Assembly (NCBI GenBank): GCA_021300055.1
Contig: JAJTHU010000126.1
Span: 1-9,964 of the forward strand
From: Nitrosomonadaceae bacterium
GTDB taxonomy: Bacteria; Pseudomonadota; Gammaproteobacteria; Burkholderiales; Usitatibacteraceae
DNA length: 9,964 bases
Direction: 5' to 3'
Position 1 is the first letter of the stretch. Every line of letters begins with the position of its first letter. Below are positions 5,155 to 9,964 of this stretch, in pieces. Below the pieces are notes generated by a model. The model saw nothing but the letters and a program-made list of their open reading frames with translations. It ran no database searches and was not told the DNA's origin. The translations under genes were made by a program, and so were the position numbers.

Positions 5155-6939
5155 GTGATTCCGCAAGACTTCATTCAGCAGCTGCTCGCCCGCGTCGACA
5201 TTGTCGAGGTGATCGATCGTCATGTGAAGCTGAAAAAAGCAGGACAAAACTATTCCGCCTGCTGCCCGTTTCATAACGAGAAGACGCCATCGTTTTCGGT
5301 ATCGCCGACTAAGCAGTTCTATCACTGCTTTGGATGCGGTGTGCACGGTACGGCTATCAGCTTCTTGATGGAGTACAACGGGATGGGGTTTCGGGATGCC
5401 GTGCGCGAACTCGCGGAAGGTGTCGGTATGTCGCTCCCTGCCGAAGCCAATCGCGAAGAGTCCATCGAAAAAGCCCGCGCGACGGCAAGCCTAACCGAAG
5501 TGATGAGCGCGGCGTTGCAGTTTTATCGACGGCAACTCAAAGCCAGCCCACAGGCCATCGATTACCTCAAGGGTCGTGGATTAACGGGGGAGATCGCCGC
5601 GCGTTTTGCGCTGGGATACGCGCCGGATGACTGGCAAGGGCTGAAATCTGCCGTCGACGATTACTCGTCAGCGAGTTTGAAAGACTGCGGGCTCGTCATC
5701 GACTCAGACGAAGGCCGTCGCTACGATCGTTTCCGCGATCGCATCATGTTCCCCATCCTCGATCAGCGCGGCAACGTGATCGGCTTTGGCGGTCGGGTGT
5801 TGGGCAAGGGCGAGCCCAAATACCTAAACTCCCCAGAAACCGCCCTGTTCGAAAAAGGTCGTGAGCTGTACGGTCTATTCCAGGCGCGGCGCGCGATCCG
5901 CGATACCAACACCGTCATCGTTGTTGAGGGCTACATGGATGTCGTGGCGCTCGCGCAGTCTGGCATCGATAACGCGGTTGCCACACTGGGGACCGCGACC
6001 ACACCAATGCACGTTGAGAAGTTGCTGCGCATGGTCGATACGCTCGTGTTCTGTTTCGATGGTGACGGCGCTGGCCAGCGCGCCGCATGGCGTGCGCTGG
6101 AGCAGTCGCTCCCAGCGTTTCAGGACGGCAAGGATGTGCGTTTTCTGTTTTTGCCAGAAGAGGACGACCCGGATACGTTTGTTCGGCGACTCGGCAAAGA
6201 CGCCTTTCTTCAGGAAGTCGGAAACGCGAAGCCGCTCTCAACTTTCTTGTTCGACCATGTTCGTGCGCAAGTGGATGTGCGCACAGAAGAAGGGCGTGCG
6301 CGCTTGGTGACGCTGATGAAGCCGTTGCTGGCGCAAGTGGTCGCGCCAGCACTGGCGATGCTGTTGCGGCGGCGGCTCGCTGAAGAGGCAGGCCTGTCGG
6401 TGGTCGAGATTGAGCGCGTCGTGCCGCTCGGCATCGCGCCGCCAGCCAAGCAAGCTACAGCGCCTAAGGGCGGTCGCGCGGTCGAGGAGTCTAAAGACGA
6501 CTCGCCATCGCGGGGCGCATGGCGTAAGAAGGGGCCTCCTCTGGGCGCACCGGCGCCGCGCATCAAGCGAGCGGGCGCTGGGTTGGAGCTACAGCTGATC
6601 GCGCGCATGATGCAAAAGCCGTCACTCGCGGGCCGCTTCGACATCGCCACCGCGGATTCCGACGAGACCGAACTCGGCTCAGCGGGCCGCGTGGCGAGCT
6701 TCATTCGCGATCACGATGGCGAGGCAATCACCCAAGCGATGGTGATGGAGCATTTCCGCGAGACGCCAGACGCGGGCGCCGTGACCCGAGCTGCCATGCT
6801 GCTGAGCGAAGTGGACGTCGACAAGCTGGATGTCGATGCCGAATTCGCCGAGGCGCTTGACCGGGTGCGCGAGCGCTTGGCGAAAGTGTCTGCGCAAGAA
6901 GAAATCATGCGCCGCGCGCGCGAACGTGGGCTCGGCTAG
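5155..6939 (+). CDS. dnaG: DNA primase
   Basis: A 594-residue primase that makes the RNA primers for leading- and lagging-strand DNA synthesis, working with the DnaB helicase at the fork. The N-terminal CHC2 zinc ribbon has ligands Cys37, His40, Cys58 and Cys61 in CPFH and FGCG contexts. The catalytic core holds DRFRDRIMFPI and GRVLGKGEPKYLNSPET (about 191-229). The TOPRIM domain has EGYMD (258-262), FDGDGAG (301-307) and DDPD (337-340), the acidic metal-binding residues. A Pro/Lys-rich linker (about 424-475) leads to the C-terminal helicase-binding domain starting near LELQLIARMM. The length is normal. The GTG at 5155 is chosen because IPQDFIQQLLARVDIV is the usual N-terminus in this class; no ribosome binding site precedes it. 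A run of eight C bases directly follows the TAG stop. Confidence 0.98.
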   Translation: MIPQDFIQQLLARVDIVEVIDRHVKLKKAGQNYSACCPFHNEKTPSFSVSPTKQFYHCFGCGVHGTAISFLMEYNGMGFRDAVRELAEGVGMSLPAEANREESIEKARATASLTEVMSAALQFYRRQLKASPQAIDYLKGRGLTGEIAARFALGYAPDDWQGLKSAVDDYSSASLKDCGLVIDSDEGRRYDRFRDRIMFPILDQRGNVIGFGGRVLGKGEPKYLNSPETALFEKGRELYGLFQARRAIRDTNTVIVVEGYMDVVALAQSGIDNAVATLGTATTPMHVEKLLRMVDTLVFCFDGDGAGQRAAWRALEQSLPAFQDGKDVRFLFLPEEDDPDTFVRRLGKDAFLQEVGNAKPLSTFLFDHVRAQVDVRTEEGRARLVTLMKPLLAQVVAPALAMLLRRRLAEEAGLSVVEIERVVPLGIAPPAKQATAPKGGRAVEESKDDSPSRGAWRKKGPPLGAPAPRIKRAGAGLELQLIARMMQKPSLAGRFDIATADSDETELGSAGRVASFIRDHDGEAITQAMVMEHFRETPDAGAVTRAAMLLSEVDVDKLDVDAEFAEALDRVRERLAKVSAQEEIMRRARERGLG

Positions 6940-6991
6940 GCCCCCCCCGCCGAGGTTGCCCCGGAGCGCCCCGTGGGGTGGGAGCGCAATG

Positions 6992-7037
6992 CTAAGCGCG
7001 TTGTTTGCCACAGACCAACCGCTTAGGCATTGTTTTT
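6992..7037 (+). terminator. Probable intrinsic terminator after dnaG
   Basis: CTAAGCG (6992-6998) pairs with CGCTTAG (7020-7026), and after one bulged C the stem continues with GTTG (7000-7003) and CAAC (7016-7019). That makes about 11 bp closing a 12-base loop. Four bases later comes TGTTTTT (7031-7037). The gap between stem and T-tract makes it weaker than the rpsU terminator. It would limit read-through from dnaG into rpoD. Confidence 0.55.
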
Positions 7038-7097
7038 GCTTAGGTTTCTCGAGCCAAAAAACGAGATAAGTGCTTGTTGTGGAAGCAAAAATCCAAT

Positions 7098-7133
7098 TTG
7101 GCACTAGGCGGAAATGGCCCCGCATAGTAAAAT
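7098..7133 (+). promoter_or_regulatory. Candidate promoter region for rpoD
   Basis: Downstream of the dnaG terminator, TTGGCA (7098-7103) resembles a -35 box. Two -10-like options follow: CATAGT (7123-7128) at 19 bp and TAAAAT (7128-7133) at 24 bp. Neither spacing is ideal. A second reading fits the heat-shock sigma-32 layout: TTTGGCA (7097-7103), 14 bp, CCCCGCAT (7118-7125). The 334-base gap between dnaG and rpoD makes a dedicated promoter likely, but the exact boxes are uncertain. Confidence 0.35.
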
Positions 7134-7170
7134 AGTAGGTTCCGCTTTCCAGTCCGCTCCATGCTTCGCG

Positions 7171-7200
7171 CTTGGACAAGGAGGCGCGCCGCCTCCCAAG
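7171..7200 (+). promoter_or_regulatory. Stem-loop in the rpoD leader
   Basis: GGAGGCG (7180-7186), a CGC loop and CGCCTCC (7190-7196) form a perfect 7-bp stem. After a 5-base bulge it is extended by CTTG (7171-7174) pairing with CAAG (7197-7200). The left arm contains the Shine-Dalgarno-like AAGGAGG (7178-7184), which would be hidden when the stem forms. No T-tract follows, so it is not a terminator. It lies 73 bases before the rpoD ATG, which has no clear ribosome binding site of its own. Confidence 0.45.
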
Positions 7201-7273
7201 ATGGCGCGTCGCTTCCCTGAGGCCGGACACTTGAAAGTCGTTCAACGCCGTTTCACTTCATTCGGATTCACAC

Positions 7274-9211
7274 ATGGCCCGTAAACCCAAGAGCGCGCAA
7301 GAGCACGACGAATATCCATTGCCCAAAGGTAAGCTTGCCAAGCAAGCTGAGATGACGCCGCAGGACGTTGAGGCCCAGAAAAAGCGCCTCAAGAGCCTCA
7401 TCAAGATGGGCAAGGACCGCGGCTTCCTGACCTACGGCGAAATCAATGACCATCTGCCCGATATGGCAGATGCAGAGCAGATCGAAGCGATCATCTCCAT
7501 GTTTAACGACATGGGTATCCAGGTGTACGACGAGGCACCGGACGCTGAAACACTGTTGATGAATGAGGCGACGCCTGCGCTCGCGGACGACGACGCCGAA
7601 GAAGAAGCCGCGCAAGCGCTTTCGACAGTTGATTCTGAATTTGGCCGAACCACAGACCCAGTGCGCATGTACATGCGCGAGATGGGCTCGGTTGAGCTAT
7701 TGACGCGTGAAGGCGAAATCGAAATCGCGAAGCGGATCGAAGACGGCTTGAAGCACATGATTCAAGCGATCTCGTCGTGCCCAACGACTATCGAAGAAAT
7801 CCTCACGCTTGCTGACAAGGTCGAGCGCGACGAACTACGCATCGATGAAGTCATCGATGGGTTGGTCGATCCGAACGAGGAAGAGGTCAAGCAAGCCGCG
7901 CTCGACGATGACGACATCGACGACGAAGAAGACTTGGATGAAGAGGAAGATGCCGATGAAGATGGCGCGATTGCTGCCGCCAACCTCGAGCAGTTGAAGC
8001 AAAATGCGATGGTTCACTTCAACCAGATCCGCAAGATCTACAAGAAGATGAAAAAAGCGTTGGCCGAAAAGGGCTATCGCTCACGCGCGTACAAAGACCT
8101 GCAGGAAGAGCTGTCAGCTGAACTCATGCAGATTCGCTTCGGTGCCAAGCAAGTTGAATCGCTCTGCAACGGACTGCGTTCGCTGGTCGATACGGTTCGC
8201 AAGAAAGAGCGCGAGATTCAGCACCTGTGCGTCGTCAACTCAGGCATGCCGCGTCCGCATTTCATCAAGACGTTCCCCGGCAACGAAATCAATCTGAAGT
8301 GGATCGCTGAGGAAATCGCTGCACCGCATGCCAAGGCCTACGCCGCAGCACTGTTGCGCTTCAAGCCCGCAATCGTTGAGCTTCAGGAAAACCTCATCGC
8401 GCTGCAAAAAGAGGTTGGTATTCCAATCAAGGATCTGAAGGAGATCGCGCGTCAGATGTCGACGGGCGAAGCCAAAGCACGCCGCGCCAAACGCGAAATG
8501 ATTGAGGCGAACTTGCGCCTCGTAATCTCGATCGCCAAGAAGTACACCAACCGTGGTCTGCAGTTCCTCGATTTGATTCAGGAGGGCAACATTGGCTTGA
8601 TGAAGGCGGTCGATAAATTTGAATACCGCCGCGGCTATAAGTTTTCGACCTACGCAACGTGGTGGATCCGCCAAGCGATTACGCGCTCGATTGCTGACCA
8701 AGCGCGCACGATTCGAATCCCTGTCCATATGATCGAGACCATCAACAAGATGAATCGCATCTCGCGTCAGATCCTCCAGGAAACGGGGCAAGAGCCTGAT
8801 CCGGCGACCCTTGCCTTGAAGATGGAAATGCCTGAGGACAAGATTCGCAAGATCATGAAGATATCCAAGGAGCCTATCTCCATGGAAACGCCGATCGGTG
8901 ACGATGACGATTCACACCTCGGCGATTTCATTGAAGACACCAATACTCTTGCGCCGACCGATGCTGCACAGTACGCTAGCCTGCGCGATGTGACCAAAGA
9001 TATCCTTGACTCGCTAACGCCTCGCGAAGCAAAAGTGTTGCGTATGCGTTTCGGTATCGAAATGAATACTGACCACACGCTCGAAGAAGTGGGCAAGCAG
9101 TTTGACGTGACGCGCGAGCGGATTCGTCAGATCGAAGCCAAAGCGCTGCGCAAGCTGCGTCACCCTTCGCGTTCGGAGCGCCTGAAAAGCTTCCTCGAGC
9201 AAGAGAACTAA
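7274..9211 (+). CDS. rpoD: RNA polymerase primary sigma factor RpoD (sigma-70)
   Basis: A 645-residue housekeeping sigma factor that directs core RNA polymerase to most promoters. Region 1.1 is at about 35-95 (KRLKSLIKMGKDRGFLTYGEIND...). Region 1.2 begins at DPVRMYMREMG (128-138). A non-conserved insert with an acidic run (about 209-230) follows. Region 2 is intact: ANLRLVISIAKKY, then FLDLIQEGNIGLMKAVDKFE, then the -10 recognition helix with Gln467 and Thr470 in WWIRQAITRSIADQ. Regions 3 and 4 follow, with the -35 helix-turn-helix at VTRERIRQIEAKALRKLRHP (612-631). The N-terminus lacks the long Lys/Ala-rich extension common in Burkholderiales RpoD. The ATG at 7274 has no clear Shine-Dalgarno sequence. 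It is the last gene of the macromolecular synthesis locus, as in E. coli, and ends at a strong terminator. Confidence 0.98.
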   Translation: MARKPKSAQEHDEYPLPKGKLAKQAEMTPQDVEAQKKRLKSLIKMGKDRGFLTYGEINDHLPDMADAEQIEAIISMFNDMGIQVYDEAPDAETLLMNEATPALADDDAEEEAAQALSTVDSEFGRTTDPVRMYMREMGSVELLTREGEIEIAKRIEDGLKHMIQAISSCPTTIEEILTLADKVERDELRIDEVIDGLVDPNEEEVKQAALDDDDIDDEEDLDEEEDADEDGAIAAANLEQLKQNAMVHFNQIRKIYKKMKKALAEKGYRSRAYKDLQEELSAELMQIRFGAKQVESLCNGLRSLVDTVRKKEREIQHLCVVNSGMPRPHFIKTFPGNEINLKWIAEEIAAPHAKAYAAALLRFKPAIVELQENLIALQKEVGIPIKDLKEIARQMSTGEAKARRAKREMIEANLRLVISIAKKYTNRGLQFLDLIQEGNIGLMKAVDKFEYRRGYKFSTYATWWIRQAITRSIADQARTIRIPVHMIETINKMNRISRQILQETGQEPDPATLALKMEMPEDKIRKIMKISKEPISMETPIGDDDDSHLGDFIEDTNTLAPTDAAQYASLRDVTKDILDSLTPREAKVLRMRFGIEMNTDHTLEEVGKQFDVTRERIRQIEAKALRKLRHPSRSERLKSFLEQEN

Positions 9212-9331
9212 TCCGCTTTGCGGACAAAAAAGGGCAGCCTCGGCTCAAGCCGTTCAGTTAACGTGTTGAACGGTAAACGGCGCCGCTGTCAGTAAGCAGC
9301 GTGCGTCGTTACAAGTGATTCGTCACAACAT
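9212..9331 (+). other. 120-base rpoD 3' untranslated region with small hairpins
   Basis: Between the rpoD stop and its terminator no coding or tRNA sequence is seen. The stretch contains TCCGC-TTT-GCGGA (9212-9224) followed by an A-run, CCGTTCA/TGAACGG around a 10-base loop (9250-9273), and GTGA-TTCG-TCAC (9315-9326). None has a T-tract. Together with the terminator this could form a structured 3' UTR; no known RNA family is recognised. Confidence 0.4.
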
Positions 9332-9361
9332 GGGCCAACCGCACTGGTTGGCCCTCTTTTT
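9332..9361 (+). terminator. Intrinsic terminator of rpoD
   Basis: GGGCCAACC (9332-9340), a GCACT loop and GGTTGGCCC (9346-9354) form a perfect 9-bp stem followed by TCTTTTT (9355-9361). This is a textbook rho-independent terminator for the rpsU-rpoD locus, 120 bases past the rpoD stop. Confidence 0.93.
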
Positions 9362-9591
9362 GATCAACCCCATGGGGACTCCGCTCCCCGGTATACCCGC
9401 TTAAATCATTAGTCAGGCCCACCCAAAGCGACGCCAACACCCAGGCTGGCGTCGCTCTGCCGTTATCTCACCGATGCGCGCCCGCGCCGGGCGCACAATG
9501 ACCGCACAGGGTTGCAAAACGAAACATAAAACGCGAGTATTGGCGAGGTGTTTCAGGCATAAACGCTTGAAAAGCCGCGTGGAGGCTAGGG
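9362..9591. other. Gene-free stretch with three hairpins
   Basis: No coding sequence is supported between the rpoD terminator and the small - strand gene. It holds a CCCCATGGGG palindrome (9368-9377) and a perfect 10-bp inverted repeat AGCGACGCCA/TGGCGTCGCT (9427-9436, 9447-9456). It also holds a 6-bp GC stem GCGCCC/GGGCGC with a 5-base loop (9478-9494), and GGCTA-GGGT-TAGCC (9584-9597) overlapping the stop of the small gene. These would lie in the 3' untranslated region of a - strand transcript. Confidence 0.5.
9427..9456 (-). terminator. Possible 3' hairpin of the small-peptide transcript
   Basis: Read on the - strand, AGCGACGCCA, a 10-base loop and TGGCGTCGCT form a perfect 10-bp stem about 135 bases past the small gene's stop. 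The tail is only TTGGG, so intrinsic termination would be weak. Rho-dependent ending or RNA protection are alternatives. Confidence 0.3.
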
Positions 9592-9723
9592 TTAGCCCAT
9601 CGTGTCCACAACCCCACCCCCGCCGATCACAGCAAGGTCGGTCAGATCGAGGATTTCCACGCCTTCGGCGGGGTGATGAGCAACAGCAGCCAGGGTCTCG
9701 TTGTTCAGGATTGCTTGGTTCAT
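9592..9723 (-). CDS. Small peptide with double-glycine-type leader (43 residues)
   Basis: A 43-codon gene too short for most annotation pipelines. The ATG (9721-9723) is preceded on its strand by AAGGAG with 6 bases of spacing, a very good ribosome binding site, which is why this internal start is preferred over a longer in-frame opening at 9867. Residues 25-36 read LDLTDLAVIGGG and fit the double-glycine leader pattern LSxxELxxIxGG position by position (Leu -12, Asp -11, Asp -8, Leu -7, Ile -4, Gly-Gly -2/-1). Such leaders are removed by C39 peptidase-containing ABC transporters during export. The remaining core would be only GVVDTMG. There is no cysteine and only one threonine after the leader, so a lanthipeptide or disulfide bacteriocin is unlikely; an exported signal peptide is possible. 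No transporter, maturase or immunity gene is in the window. The function is unknown and I recognise no named family. Confidence 0.6.
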   Translation of the reverse strand: MNQAILNNETLAAVAHHPAEGVEILDLTDLAVIGGGGVVDTMG

Positions 9724-9766
9724 GGTTGTCTCCTTGGTGGTAAGGGTTTCTGGTGAGAACTGTTGG

Positions 9767-9830
9767 GCGAGACGGTGAGGGCGCCTGGCGCACCGACCAT
9801 TGGGGCGGCACTCGTCGAAAACCGTCTCGC
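9767..9830. repeat. 10-bp perfect inverted repeat with 44-base loop
   Basis: GCGAGACGGT (9767-9776) and ACCGTCTCGC (9821-9830) are exact reverse complements. They lie 44-107 bases upstream of the small-peptide ATG, so they would fall in its leader if transcription starts further out. The loop has an internal GCGCC-T-GGCGC. It could be an RNA stem or a two-site protein binding element. Confidence 0.5.
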
Positions 9831-9851
9831 GCACAGGACTCGCACAGGACT
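9830..9851. repeat. Perfect 11-bp tandem direct repeat
   Basis: CGCACAGGACT occurs twice head to tail (9830-9840 and 9841-9851) with no mismatch. The first copy begins at the last base of the inverted repeat and the second ends at the first base of the CRP-like palindrome. An 11-bp period places both copies on the same helix face, as expected for adjacent regulator sites. An 8-base match (CGCACAGG) recurs at 9503-9510. Confidence 0.6.
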
Positions 9852-9866
9852 GTGACTTAGTGCACA
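9851..9866. promoter_or_regulatory. CRP-like operator palindrome
   Basis: The bases TGTGACTTAGTGCACA match the CRP-family consensus TGTGA-N6-TCACA at 9 of 10 defined positions (the second half reads GCACA). It is 128 bases before the small-peptide ATG and could also serve a + strand gene beyond the window. This is a single-site match and could be chance. Confidence 0.35.
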
Positions 9867-9964
9867 ATCTGCCTAAACATTAGCCCGGAAGTCCCTGATC
9901 GGGGAAGTGTTTTTTCGCGAAGCGACTCGTTTTTTGTGTTTTGGCGACACGCTCGACCGGAGGC

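Noticed and set aside
7900..7965. Acidic low-complexity run in rpoD as a repeat or insertion
   Set aside because: An acidic segment in the non-conserved region between 1.2 and 2.1 is normal for proteobacterial primary sigma factors.
9212..9235. TCCGC-TTT-GCGGA hairpin as the rpoD terminator
   Set aside because: It is followed by an A-run, not a T-run, on the coding strand; the hairpin at 9332-9354 with a T-tract is the convincing terminator.
9212..9331. tRNA gene after rpoD, as found in some relatives
   Set aside because: No T-loop-like GTTCRANYC, acceptor pairing or anticodon arm of proper geometry could be found.
9413..9811. A 132-codon - strand frame across the region downstream of rpoD
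   Set aside because: It is rich in Arg, Pro and Cys, matches no family pattern, crosses several hairpins and overlaps the better-supported 43-codon gene in another frame.
9724..9867. Longer start (at 9867) for the micro-peptide, giving 91 residues
   Set aside because: The extra residues cross the inverted and tandem repeats and resemble translated control DNA; the ATG at 9723 has a near-perfect ribosome binding site.
1..9964. CRISPR array, insertion sequence, prophage or integrase
   Set aside because: No spaced direct repeats, transposase or integrase motifs, or terminal inverted repeats with target duplication were seen.

Overview
The window looks like a chromosomal segment of a betaproteobacterium (Burkholderiales-like). 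The evidence is the moderately GC-rich coding sequence, the order rpsU - yqeY - dnaG - rpoD (a beta-type version of the macromolecular synthesis locus), a TsaD gene divergent from rpsU, and a C-terminal processing protease followed by a HesA/MoeB/ThiF-family gene. These placements rest on recognised protein families; no search was run.

Layout. Positions 1-2044 (+ strand): the 3' part of a ctpA-type protease gene, a ThiF/MoeB-like adenylating enzyme, and a small exported DUF4124 protein whose start overlaps the ThiF-like stop. Positions 2041-3093 (- strand): tsaD, convergent with the DUF4124 gene; one CTAG tetranucleotide supplies both stop codons. Positions 3094-3343: divergent control region with a -10-like box readable in both directions and a hairpin plus T-tract in the rpsU leader. 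Positions 3344-9211 (+ strand): rpsU, a strong intrinsic terminator, yqeY, a J-domain-like membrane protein with its own candidate promoter, dnaG (GTG start next to a TATAAT box), a dnaG terminator, a structured leader, and rpoD. A strong intrinsic terminator for rpoD lies 120 bases past its stop.

Positions 9212-9964 look like accessory or spacer DNA. They hold the rpoD 3' region, several hairpins, and one small gene on the - strand (9592-9723) with a good ribosome binding site. It encodes a 43-residue peptide whose C-terminal part fits the double-glycine leader pattern LSxxELxxIxGG and leaves a possible core of only seven residues. Upstream of it are a 10-bp inverted repeat around a 44-base loop, an 11-bp perfect tandem repeat, a CRP-like palindrome and two T6 tracts 20 bp apart.

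Functionally most of the window is core information processing: translation (rpsU, tsaD, yqeY), replication priming (dnaG) and housekeeping transcription (rpoD). The unusual elements are the double-glycine peptide gene, the J-like coiled-coil membrane protein without an HPD motif inside the rpsU-dnaG-rpoD locus, and the non-canonical starts and leaders of dnaG, tsaD and rpoD.
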